NCBI RefSeq assembly: GCF_040712315.1
Contig: NC_134022.1
Location: 7,894,673 to 7,958,672 of the forward strand
DNA length: 64,000 bases
Direction: 5' to 3'
From: Castanea sativa
Lineage: Eukaryota; Streptophyta; Magnoliopsida; Fagales; Fagaceae
Shown: piece after piece, positions 37,461 through 49,228 of the stretch
Position numbering within the stretch: position 1 is the stretch's first letter
How the letters are laid out: each line of letters opens with the position of its first letter
The notes under the pieces: generated by a model
What the model was told of the DNA's origin: nothing
Database searches by the model: none
What the model saw: only the letters and a program-made list of their open reading frames with translations
Made by a program: the position numbers and the translations under genes

Positions 37461-38945
37461 AATTAAATTACAAATTACACTTTTTAACTTTGCGTCAAAT
37501 ACAATTAAGTCCTCTAACTTCAACTTCAATCAATTTGGTCTTTTAATTTTTAATTTTATTCAACCCAGTCGTTTAGTTAATACTCGTTAGTTGATCTGTC
37601 ATTAAGAGTTCGAGTGAAAATAGCTTATTTAGCAGAAATTGATAACTTTTTGTTGAAAGTATTTAGATAAAACTAAAAGGTAATTGAAATAGTATAGTGC
37701 CTTAATGGTAATAAAAAGCTAATTTTTTAAGCTGATGCCAAACGTTGTTTTCCCTATCCTCCATTCCCCCAATTCCCATTCTTTCCTCAACCATCTTCCT
37801 TTAATATCTCTCCTTTCAAAAATTTCCCATTTTCCCAAATTTTTATCAAAAAAATAATAATGTTCCCATTTTTATTGCATTAGTGACACCCAAAAAGTCT
37901 CCCAAGTGCAATCTTCTTGTCTCCATGTTGTTTGGATCTCCTTAAAAGTTTACGGAAGATTTGGTTGTGCTACAGTTGGGATCTTTGAGCCAAAACTTCT
38001 GAATTCTTTTACTCATGAACTAAGAAACGAGAACAAAGTCACCATTAGCACTAACCACAGTCCCAGTAGCTCCAGAAATCCCTGTTAGCAACACTGTAAC
38101 TTGTTTCATTTGTATATCATGTATGAATAAATTTGTCGTTTTATCATATTTGAATGTAGAGATTAAAGGACGAAGACAGTGGGTTAGGCCGCTGTGAATA
38201 TGGTGTAGGATGAAGGCTCCACAAAGACAAGGGGTTGTGACAACAATGAATCTTAGTGTTATTTGTTCCACATTCGCCGCAAACCTTCTCATAGATAATG
38301 TGTTTGGTTCATATATTTTTTATCTTATATTTTCTTGATTTAAGGTTAGGGTTTCGTTGAATTTTTATGAAATTGACTTTTTGTTTGTTTTCTTATGAAG
38401 ATTATGAAAATTTGGTTTGATTCATGAGAACTTGAATTGTGATTGGGTTTGGGGATGAATTTGTATAATTCATTTTTTCTAAAAGAAAATATGTGTAGAA
38501 ATTTTGTATCGCGATTGAAAATTTAGGTTAAAGGTGTAGTTTAAATTTCGAAAAAATCTGTATAGAAATTTGTATTTGGATAACAAATTTTAAGTATTAA
38601 ATTTGATGTTTTTTAAGAAAAATTGTGTTTATATTCTTTTCTTTAATATGAAATTTGAATAACATATTTTCAGTATGAAATTTGATGTTCTTCCCTTAGT
38701 TTGGTGGAAAATTAAAATTTGAATTTTTAAAATTTTTGTTTTTTCAAGATTTTTTTTTTAATTTTATATATTTTTTAATATAAAAATTATTAACAAAAAA
38801 AGTCAAAACTATATCATTTAAGGCACTTAACGGCAAATCAGCTAACAAACTTTAACAAAATAATTTATCTAAATAAAGTTTAAAGTTAAGAGTATTGAAT
38901 TGAACAAAGTTGGAATTAGTTGATTGAATTGAATTTTAGAAAAAA
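37461..38945. mobile_element. Mutator-like long-TIR element, about 1.5 kb, possible gene-fragment carrier
   Basis: The left arm (about 37475-37612) and right arm (about 38820-38925) are inverted relatives. Left contains TCAAATACAATTAAGTCCTC and GTTAGTTGATCTGTCATTAA; right (reverse complement) contains TCAATTCAATACTCTTAACT and GTTAGCTGATTTGCCGTTAA. The GC-richer interior (about 37740-38290) is unlike the arms and might be captured host sequence. The open frames in it (for example - 38020-38292) show no domain I can name. Exact ends and duplication were not resolved. Confidence 0.55.
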
Positions 38946-40237
38946 AAAATAGATAATACAATTTATAATTCAGCTAAAAACTTCAAAGATAAGCATGAAA
39001 AGAGAGAGATTGTGAGATAAAAATTAGTTTTTATTTTAGTCCTTTTTTATCTGTTGTATGTTTGTGGATGTGGGACAAATAATTAAACATTATTTATATT
39101 TTGTTAATACTTACTTTATTGTGAAAATACATTTGAAATGTATTCATTTTTTATTATATATATTTTCAGTCAATTTTATTAGTTTTTACAAATTGAATCT
39201 ATTTATTTGTATTAATTTTACGTTGACATGGTTCAGCCTCTGGTTAAACCATGATCTGGCTTAAAATCTTGAACCGCTTATATTTTTTAGTTTTTTAACA
39301 ATGTAATTTCTAAAATTACAAATATCCCTTCTCCTAACTTGGACGCTTTAAAAATTAAAATGAGATAGAAAGAAAATAATGAGACATTATATACATTAAC
39401 AAATATAATACTCTTTTCTTCAATTTAAAGTAGTAGATATTACTTGACATCATAAGAACAAAATTGACAATTTTTTAATAATGAAAGTGCAACTCTACTT
39501 AATTGAGTAGTTAATCTCGCTTAAACTTATGAGTTTGGGTCCAACAATGCTATGTTAGTTACTTCTTTATTATTCAAAGTGGACTTAACTCACACGTGTA
39601 TTCCTAATAATCTATCTCCTACATGTGAGTCATTTGCCTTTGAACTTCTAGATCATTATTTAGGCAATGAATAGGTCCTACTCACTCTCCCTTACCTATG
39701 GGTTTTTCCCTCACTAGCTCGTCATCTATGGGTCTCTTGTGTTCCATTCATGTAAATCACATATTAATAACACATGCTAATCTAAGGGAACCCAATCTGC
39801 ACTTCAATGTTTGTGGGAATTTCATGACACACACCTTGGGAGCCTCCAATTGAGTGGTTAACATAACATATAGATACACAACTTAATTTGAAAGGCTTGA
39901 GCCTTTGAGTTTGAGCACAATTATATTATATTAATCACCAACCCTTCTCATTATTCTCCAATGTGATACTTCACTCACACGTATATTCCCAACATTGTCC
40001 TCTCTAATTAACCACTTTATATTATCTCCCTCTACTCCTCTACATGTAAACACATTATTACTCTAATTTGTATACACACCACTTTGAGCATTAGCATTTG
40101 GGTTCTTTAGAAAAAATTGTCATTTTACACTAAAAAAAGTTGATTTATTCATTTTATAATACAATATTACAACTCACCTAACATTCCAGTTTTTATTTTA
40201 ACATATAACTTATTAAAATAATATAAACTACTTAGTT
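38946..40237. other. Intergenic, no gene seen
   Basis: AT-rich. Related phrases (CTCACACGTGTATTCC at about 39589; CTCACACGTATATTCC at about 39973; CCTACATGTGAGTC and CTACATGTAAAC) suggest an old duplication of roughly 385 bases within 39480-40080. Confidence 0.45.
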
Positions 40238-42545
40238 AAATGCAAAGGAAAAACTACACTATTAGTTCCTAAAGTTTACCTGTTGAGTGTTTTTAGTTCC
40301 TGAAGTTTCAATGGAGTGCTATTAGTCCCTAGAGTTTTAAAACTAAACACAATTGCTCTCTCCACTAACTTCTGTTAGTTTCTTTGCTTACTTGTTTTAC
40401 GGAAGAATGAGCAGGCATATTTTTAATAATGTGGCAACCCTGTCATATCAACTGCAATATCTAAAAGTCAAATCGTTGCAATGTAATAACTTAAGTGGCC
40501 GAATCAAAATTTGACACTTCATTTAAAAATAGAACCTAGAACCAAGTCAACAAAATTCTAACAGGACCTTCAAATCTCTTTTCCTCTCTGGTACTCCTTT
40601 CTCTCTCTGTAAATTTTAGCCAAACTTGAAACATTAGATAGATACGACGAGACAATGAGGACTCAAGACAACAACCACTTAATTTGGATCAAAGTCTCCA
40701 AAGAACTTCAGATCTTCAAAGAGACGCAGCACACACGAAGTCTTATAAGATCCCAAACTAAAGCATTCACAAAGCCCAATTTTTAGCGAATAAATCCTAG
40801 GAAAGCAACGCTCGAAGAATTTACCTAGATTGTCATAATTTTCTTGTTCAACTTAAGCTGAATTTTTGCACAGAGATTAGACCAATGATCAAGTCAATTA
40901 CCAAGACAAATTATATAATATTAAAAAAAAAACACAGAGAAATAGATGGAGAAAATGAAAGGGTCCTATTGGGTTATTGAGAAATTTAGGTGCCATTTGG
41001 TCACCCATTTTAAACATTAGTGTTCAGTGTTTAAACACTGAATACTAGTGTCCAAAATAAAAATAAAAAACGCGTTTGGTGGACCATTCGTGTTCAAGGG
41101 TTGTTTGGAAAACATTGTTCAAAAACCCATGTTTAAAATGATTGTTTTGAAATCACCACTAGCCTGTTTTTAAACAACAAACACTAGTGTTCAGTGGTAA
41201 TTGGGTAATTATTTTGAACACCATTATGGGCCCACCTGGTCAGCTTTTTTTCAAGTATTGTCTCCTCTCTTCTGATCATCTCTTCACGCCGAATCCATCT
41301 GCACCTAGTACCAAGATCTTCATCTCACCCACACAGGTAGAGCAACCCAGCGGCATTAATCTCACCCACCTCCAGAACTCCCCTCATTGACCCAGCGTCA
41401 TTAATCCTCACCCACATAGTCAGAGCAACCCAGCAGCATTAATCCTCACCGACCTAGTGCCAATTTCTCTCACTTTTTGACTTTTAGTTCTCTATTTCTT
41501 TACCATCTCAAAAACTAAAAGAGGTAATACAAAGGAAATATTTTTTCTTTGAAATAAAAGTGCTCCTGTCTCTCTATTTGGTTCTCAAAGAATACTCTGT
41601 GGAGTTGGGGTTTTTGTTTTAATTTTATTTCAAATTTTGTTCAATTAATCCTCACCGACCCATTCAAAAACGTCTTCTACACACTCTCAGCTTACACTAC
41701 ATCACCAACCTCAGTCAATCACAATAACCCCTTGCTCAGAATCATAATTCTATGCTCAGCCGTGGATCTTCTGAGGCGTTGGTGGAGAAGATGACTGTGC
41801 GTGGGTTTGGTTTTTTGCTCTCAGGGAAGAGAAGGGATAAAGAAGGAAACAGAGGGGCAACAGGAATATGATGTATTCTCTCTCTTTATTTAAAAAAAAA
41901 TGTTATTTCTTACTTTGGTCAGCTTTTTTAACAAAATTTTACACATGCCAAACACATATTTATGTTTCTTGAACAATGAAACATGTTATTTAAACCATGA
42001 TACCAAACACATTTTTTTTGTTTTATAAACATTAAAAACATGTTTTTCAATAATACTTTTTAAACCACAGTTTTCATATCTTTTTAAACAACAATTTTTG
42101 AACTCTATGACCAAACAGGGTCTTAATTTTAAAAGTTTACAACAAGAGATTTGCTCTAGGTATTGCATATATGTAGGACTCTGTAGGCTATGCACTAATG
42201 TACGGAACTCTCACTTGCGGATCTCCTTGTCTTGCTGTCTCTGGATATTTTTTACATGGATTTCATTGGAAGTTACACAAAGAGAGATGAGAGGTAACAG
42301 AGAGAGAGAAAGGGGTAACCGGAAAGGAGAGATTTTCAGAATTTTAAAAAAATAAAGAATATTGCCAAGTCATTAAAAGTATGGTTAGACACATAAGCAT
42401 AAAACTAACAGTAGCTAATAGAGAGACCAATTGTCTTTAGTTTTGATACTTAAATGACTAATAGTGCTTAGTTGAAACTTTAGGAACTAAATGTACTTAA
42501 CAGGTAAATTTCAGGGACTAATAATGTAGTTTCGTCAAATATAAA
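40238..42545. mobile_element. Mutator-like non-autonomous element (2.3 kb) carrying a nested MITE
   Basis: Long inverted ends: left from 40247 (AAACTACACTATTAGTTCCT then AAAGTTTACCTGTT), right ending at 42536 (reverse complement AAACTACATTATTAGTCCCT then GAAATTTACCTGTT). Similarity extends over about 130 bases each side. Flanking 9-mers AAATGCAAA (40238-40246) and AAATATAAA (42537-42545) match at 7 of 9, as for a decayed MULE duplication. Removing the nested Tourist-like element leaves about 1.15 kb. No transposase is visible. Confidence 0.75.
40986..42125. mobile_element. Tourist-like element, 1134 bp, nested inside a MULE
   Basis: TTA at 40986-40988 and 42123-42125. Ends: left GGTGCCATTTGGTCACCCA, right (reverse complement) GACCCTGTTTGGTCATAGAG. 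The interior has a GC-richer block at 41220-41470 in which a phrase close to CAACCCAGCGGCATTAAT, then CTCACC, recurs three times (about 41342, 41390, 41424). No transposase frame. It interrupts the larger element 40247-42536. Confidence 0.7.
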
Positions 42546-45500
42546 TCTACAAGCCATGAATAATAAAAAGAAAAGAGTGAAGTGAAAGAGTGAGTAAGAA
42601 GTTAATAAAATAAATAAATTTAAGTTTATAAATCAAGAATGGTGATTTGTAAAAGTAAAAACTTATTGTAGCTAGTTGCAAAATTTTTTAAAAATAGCAA
42701 TCTGAATATTGTTTTTTTTGGTGGTTTGATGGTTTAAAATAGCAAATTAAGTATTTTACACCCAAATGCTAATTAATGATTTTATTTAAATAATCGAATG
42801 CTAATTGATGATTTAAAATTGCAATTAGGGATAACAAAATATTTTGCTCACTTTGTCCCAACGTTGCCTACTTGCCTTCCTCTCACATTTGCCTCTTTTG
42901 TTTTTATTTATTATTTCTAAGTTTAGGGCGAGACAAAGCAGATGGGTTAAAGAAAAGTTTGTCTATTATTTCTTAGTTTTTTTTTTTTTTTGTTTGTCTA
43001 TTATTTTTTACAATTAATTTAATTGTTTGCTTTTTTATGACATATTTAATATTAAAGATACCAAAAAAATATATATTTGTTTAATAAATATTATAAAAAT
43101 AAATTGCCAAAAATTTCAGACTACAGAGTACCCAGACCACGGTCCAATTGCATTTAACAATTGCACCGGATCCCAATTCAACCGACACACCAATCCCTTT
43201 CTGCATGATGGGAAATTTCGTGCAGGTCGATATGGGACTGGTTGAGTGAAGATGTGCCGTACTTACTACGTAACAATCAGCTAATCATCATTTAATGCTC
43301 CACCAGTCATATTTATATATCCTTTAATGCTACGAGTATCGTGTTCCCGATATCTATATGTAGGTGTCTAATCAGCCCATTATTCTTAATCCTTTTCAAT
43401 CCAGTCGATGTTATACTCAATTGTGTGTGCCATTCACTTAGACATCAAATTTATTAATTCAGTGAAAAAGAAAAGAAAAAAAGACATAAAATTTATTAGG
43501 GTATAATAGCTGGCACAGTGTCATTTGTACTCTTGTTATCAAACTAACTGTTAGTACTGGTTGTCTTCGTTTGTATTTTTGTCATTATTATTATATAATT
43601 GATGTCATTTTAATTGCTTGTATTAATGATATTTTAGAGGTTTGAATAAAGTCTATTCCTCCAGATATTTTGTCTTTTGTTTTGTTTAACCTTCTGTCTT
43701 TTTTGTTTATTTATTTATTATTTTTAATGCATTGCCCGTTCCTTTTAACAAATGATCAAACCATTTAAAACAATTCACTCTCGTCTTATGATCGATAGAG
43801 ACATTATTTTTGAACACAATTTTTCATTAGAAATCTTTAAAAAAAAAAAATTTATTTATACTTATCCATCCTAACATTTTTATTTTAGCTACATTATTTT
43901 ATGAACACGTTACTTATGAATAGATTATATTCAGTACCATGGAGTTGTTTGAGGGTAAACCAATTTATTGTTGCTCACTCAAGGTCATCAATCATCTCTA
44001 TGATTTCTATTTTTATTAGAACAAGTTGTAATCAATTGGTCTGCTTATGCGAGGCTTTATGCTCATAAGTTTGTAAACTGTCTGTTATCAATTCGACTGC
44101 ATATCACGTATAATAGGTTTATCCTTTTAGGCTTATTGATTTAGGTTTGTTCCTCAATCTAATTGTCAATTGTCAACTCGTGCATTTCACATAAAAATCT
44201 TATTAAATTAGGCAGAATCGAACCCAAAATTTAGTCAAATTAATTTTTTTTTGAGTGACTTTAGATCACTGCGAGCAATGAAAAAGTGGTTTACACTCAA
44301 ATAAGAGTATACTTGACCTTATTAGTAATCTTATAATTTTTTTTTTAACTTAATAGGTATTCTACATTCACACAATACTTTTGTGCATTTCTAAACTTCA
44401 TGCAATATGTTCTTGTCTAATTATTCAAATTTTGTTTGATTTCTTCATCATTATTAATTATTATCACTAGAAGAATGAATTCTTAATAATAAATAAATAC
44501 ATAATTTTTGTAAAATCAATAGCATTTTTAATAGGAATTTTAACATTACACAGTTACAAATTTTAACCTAATTAAGTTTTCTTAATTAAAAGAAAATAAA
44601 CTTCGTGGATTTTTTTTAAAAAACAGAAGCATCCACATTAATATGCGTTATATAAAATATCATAAAATACTTAAATATGTTTTTTTTTCATCACCAATTG
44701 ATTTTTAGGTGAAGTGGCACATCTCACATTTTGACAAGTGGTATCAAAGTTAATATCATATTTCTGGTTTCAAGTTGCGATAGAGTCATTATGAAGGATT
44801 GTTGGGAGCTCATAATATGGCTCATTACAACCGCTCTAAAAACATACCCTTAAGGCATGATGTAAAAAATAAATAAAATAATGATAATGTGACTAAGTTT
44901 GTCCTCCAAATTTCTTGGTATGCTGAATTAATAACTTCTATCTTCGTTTATTATATTAAAAAAGAAAAAAAAAGAAAAGAATACATACTCCTATTGTATA
45001 AGTATGTTTTTTACCTTTTATAACATGAGTATATTGTGAATATCGGTGAAGCATAAAAAATTTTATTTTCTCACGGGGAGAGAAAAGAGTCACAATTCGC
45101 AAGGTTTGTGTTACAATCGTGACAACTTTTCAGTGGGATTAGGCCCATTTTGATATTGATAAATTAATGTCTTTAGCAATGAGGTCCAAAGAAGCGGGCC
45201 CAATAAGCAAATGTGATAGGTACAAATTTAACACGGTTTGAACTGTCATGTTCACCATGTAACTTCCTCCTCCAAAACAAAAACGAAAACGAAAACGAAA
45301 ACAAAAAAATTAATTTGAATATTTGCAAACAAACGCATGAATGCATAATTATAGTGGTTGTTATTTTGAGAATATTGAGATAAGGATAAAATAAGATTTT
45401 TTTTAAAGGAGCAGTAGGTTAAGGCGTAGTATTTGAATTTAAATAAAACGCAAACATTGAATTATAATGGATTGTGAGGTAAAAGATTTTTTTTAACATG

Positions 45501-45593
45501 TTTTTTTTTTTTAATATTATTATTTTATGGTTTATTTGCAAATTGAAAGTGTAGTTGGGTTAGTGGGTTTATTTTACGTATTTAACTCTAAAT
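42546..45593. other. Intergenic, AT-rich, no gene seen
   Basis: A GC-richer, protein-like stretch at about 43114-43245 (a frame containing YPDHGPIAFNNCTGSQF) is unrecognised and short. GTGGTATCAAAGTT at 44739-44752 vaguely resembles an LTR primer-binding site, but no LTR is seen. AACGAAA repeats occur at about 45283-45301. Confidence 0.45.
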
Positions 45594-45778
45594 TTTGTCA
45601 CAAATTTTTTTTTTTTATACAAGCTAGAATTTATACTCTAACATAATCTATGTGTATATACGTGTAAAACTCCCTTCTGAAGACTTGAACCCTGGCCCTT
45701 ACCCCCTACACCCCACAATCACTTATACTTGTAGAGTGACCACCGCACCAAAGGTGTGCAGTGGTAACTTTGTCACAA
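45594..45778 (-). mobile_element. tRNA-derived SINE, family 1 copy 3
   Basis: Perfect 10-bp direct repeat TTTGTCACAA at 45594-45603 and 45769-45778. On the minus strand it reads CACTGCACACCTTTGGTGCG, GTGGTCACTCTACAAGTATA and then GGTTCAAGTC, a good Pol III B-box. It ends with a tail that is the T run at about 45605-45616. This is the best-preserved copy for the internal promoter: A-box-like GGTGCGGTGGTCAC and B-box about 50 bases later. Confidence 0.88.
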
Positions 45779-46492
45779 CTTAAACGTAAGGGGTAAGAAT
45801 ACTTTTTAACTACATAAAATTTCAGCAAAAAAAATGGAATCATGTTAGTTATAGTTATATATAGTATAGATAAGCATGAATACCCGAATTACTAATTGAT
45901 TCTTGGTACGATTAGTAATTAGTTACTAACCTTGCATTTAGTATGAGAGAATCTATATTGTTCCTAGCATCTAGAATATTGAAAATGTGATGCCTTACAA
46001 TTTGAATACCTATTTGGTTCAACTATGAATCTAATAAGATTCCTAAAGTTGTCAAATTATAATATTTGATTTATTCTTAAGAATCTTAAATAAATTATTT
46101 ATTTTTCTCATGTTATCATTAGATTTATAAAAAAATAAAAAATATTTTTTCATTTTAAATCTTCCTCCAAATAAATAATGACAAACAAAATGTAAATTAT
46201 AAATTATGACAAATTCATTAAAACTATAGTTTAATATTTTAAAATGAAAAGAATAATAAAAAATAACTATTTAAATTATTATTCTTTATGAAAAATCTTG
46301 TTAATAAAAATAAATAATTTATTTTCCTTTAGCATCTAACCAATCCTAAATAGAAGTAATAAAAAGGAGAAAAATTAATTCTTAATCATAATTTTAATCA
46401 TAACAAAATAACCTAACAATATTTAATTAGATCTATAAGATTTTGATGATTTATTTTATGTTTTTTTTTTCCTATGGCTTAAATGACAATGA

Positions 46493-46783
46493 AAAAATAG
46501 TTAAAGTTTTTTTTTTTTTTTGGTAAACAAAAATGGGGGCGCTTACGGTTGTATTAAACCCCCGAACAGGGCGCTGCGGTTTTTTGATTATTTGTTCCGC
46601 GTGTAAGGATCACCTCATTGCTAAGAACACCCCTCACTAAGGATGTCCACCAACGAAAGACTGTTGGCAGGACTCGAACCCAAGCCTTTCAAGCAGAGAA
46701 ACGAGTGCCTGACCAACTCAGCCAACCCTCGTTGGCAAAAAAAAAAAAAAATTATATTAATCAATTTAAAAATAGTTAAAGTT
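46493..46783 (-). mobile_element. tRNA-derived SINE, family 3, with 16-bp duplication
   Basis: The direct repeat AAAAATAGTTAAAGTT lies at 46493-46508 and 46768-46783. On the minus strand the body begins GCCAACGAGGGTTGGCTGAG, then TTGGTCAGGCACTCG (A-box TGGCTGAGTTGG) and GGTTCGAGTCCTGCC (B-box GGTTCGAGTCC, perfect). It ends at a tail that is the T run at 46507-46521. The tRNA-like head is well preserved, which suggests a young copy. An A-rich stretch (46736-46751) and 16 further bases separate the head from the right duplication, so the true 5' end may lie there. Confidence 0.85.
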
Positions 46784-47861
46784 ATCATTTTATAAAAATG
46801 ATAAAAACTTATGGACAGATCTTAAGTTCCTTGGCTAAAGTTGTTAATTTATAAGAAGATAAAAACTTACTTACAACAACTTATATTATTCTTTTAAAAT
46901 TTTGCCATATAGTAAAAATATCAATCAATTTTTAGTATTGACAAAATTAAAATTAAAATTTCTTTTTCAATCATTAAAAACTTTATCAATTAACTAATTA
47001 ATTGTTAAGGCTTTTTGAAGGCAAAACGCATTTTTTAAGAGAAAAAGAGAAAATCAGGCGTTTGATAATATTTCAGAACGTGCTTTCTCAAAAAAACTGC
47101 GCTTTAAAAATGTAAAAAATTGACCTTACAAACGCAAAAGCGCTTTGATCCATATTACCGTTAGATCTGAAGGTCAAATACTAAATTGCCACATATTTTA
47201 CTAAAAACCCAACTTTACTCTTTGATTTAATAACTGTCCATCTCTGTGTATCTCACGCCAAAAGTCTCATCTCTCTGCTCTGCTCCTCTTCGTGCTGCTG
47301 ATCTCACTATCAAATCTCAACATCTAATCTCACTTCCAATTTGGTTTTGGGGTTATATAGAGAGAGAAGTTGGTTTTGGGTGAAATTGAGAAAAATTAAC
47401 TCACCTTAATTGATTTTTAATTGGCATGCATGATGTTGGATGACAAATTTGAGAGGAGTTCGGTTTGGTTCTTGGAAGCTGTTTGATGAAATTAGAGAAA
47501 ATGAGAAGCAGAAAGAAAATAATACTGGATGGGAGAATATAAAGGTGGAAGAAGATAAGGGTGAAAGGAAACGTGTGGCTGAGAAAAAAATAAAAAAGAA
47601 GTAAAATAAATAAATAAATAGAAGTTAAAGGTAGAGAAGGATAAGTGTCCATGCAACGAAATTTACAAAATGAAAATTACAACTGTATTAGGACACAACA
47701 AATTATCATAAAAGTTTCATTACAGTTGAGGCATCAAATCTTTTATTAGACTAAGATTGATCACAATTAAAAATAAATAGTATTATCAAAATATTGTCAT
47801 ATTTTATTGTATCCTGGACTTTTTAAATTAGTGCTATTTTCTTTAGAAAAAAAATATGTTA
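46784..47861. other. Intergenic, probable repeat debris, no gene seen
   Basis: AAACGCATTTTTTAAGAG and CAAACGCAAAAGCGC phrases (47020-47150) look like a MITE end. 47215-47660 is CT/GA-rich, with no domain in either frame. Confidence 0.4.
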
Positions 47862-48022
47862 TTGACACAATATTTTTATAATAATTTCATAATAAATTTT
47901 ACACAGTAAGTTATTATTGGTTCTCATTTGAAACTAATAGTGACATTATTATTATTTTATCTACTATTAACAACTTGTCATATAGACTTTATTGTGAAAT
48001 TTTTATAAAAATGTTGTGTCCA
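47862..48022. mobile_element. Fold-back MITE family A, copy 3
   Basis: Arms TTGACACAATATTTTTATAA, then TAAATTTTACACAGTAAG, against (reverse complement of the right arm) ATGGACACAACATTTTTATA. The interior GTTATTATTGGTTCTCATTT matches other copies. Both arms present, with moderate divergence. Confidence 0.65.
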
Positions 48023-48071
48023 TAACTTGCATTAAGAGAGATAATTAAAACAAAAAATATCTTATATGTAT

Positions 48072-48074
<3 letters not shown>

Positions 48075-48119
<45 letters not shown>
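48075..48119. repeat. (AT)n microsatellite
   Basis: About 22 AT units, 50 bases after the end of a fold-back MITE (47862-48022). Confidence 0.9.
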
Positions 48120-48123
<4 letters not shown>

Positions 48124-49228
48124 CATTTTTGGTAATTTACAACTCAAACTTCTATATAAGTGTTAGACAAACACTTAATTTTTAAAAAAAAAACTTTTTG
48201 ACCGTTTTTACTAAACACTCAATTAAAAAAAAAAAACACAAATTTTATACCACACTTTTTAAATATCACTTTTTCATACCAAATCTCATTCTATAACTTG
48301 ATGCTAATTGCATGTCAACTACCGACGCGATCTATCTTTATGTTCAATCAAATCATGAATAGTGAATTTCATATTAGCATATATTTTCGAATCAATGAAA
48401 GCGTTTAGATATTTGTAGAGATTGTGTACATAAGAATATAAGATACATGGCAAAAAAAGAAAAGAAAAAAAAGAATATAAGATACATTCAAATAAGGGGA
48501 TATTCCTAAAAAAAAAAATCCCAAAGTTTGTCTCTTGTGACAATTAAAATCCTGAGTTTATAATTTTTTTTTCATTTGAAACCCCAAACTTACACAAATC
48601 CTGAATTTATACATATACATTTTCAATTCAAACCCTAATCATGACAATCTAAATACTTTGTCCATGTCTATTAAAAACCACTAAAGTAGAACTTATTTTT
48701 GGTAGTCATTATTTTAATTCCTCTCTCTTAAATATCGATTTTTTTTTTGGTTAAATTAAATATCGATTTTACACTTCCTTATTTGTGTTCAAGTTTTTCT
48801 AAGATCTATTGTGTTCTATACTCTTCTCACCAGAAAAAAAAAAAGTGTTCTACAACATCTCTTTTTTGAGTTTCTTTTTCTTAGAGTATTCATATTAGCT
48901 CATGTAAAAATTTGTATTAAATTTAGCATCAGGATCTATTTTTCCGATTTTACATACTCACTTTATATCAAATTATCTATTTTACATTATCTCATTAAAA
49001 TATCAAATTGGACAAAATTTAGTTACAAAATTAATTGTAGTCTAAGGCTACAACCTAACTCAATATCATTCATATTATTACATATTTTGAAAATCTAACC
49101 GTTGAATTGCATGTTCTTTATATTCTTAATACACATATTAAATTTTGTGTCAATTGAATATTATTTACTCTATGATCTATAAGCTTACATTTTATGCATA
49201 ATTTTAAACTATAAAAACTTGCAATTTA

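Noticed and set aside
43114..43245. Protein-like stretch containing YPDHGPIAFNNCTGSQF
   Set aside because: Short, unrecognised, AT-rich on both sides with no matching second exon.
44739..44752. GTGGTATCAAAGTT resembling a tRNA-Met primer-binding site
   Set aside because: No LTR end precedes it and no gag follows; short AT-rich match could be chance.
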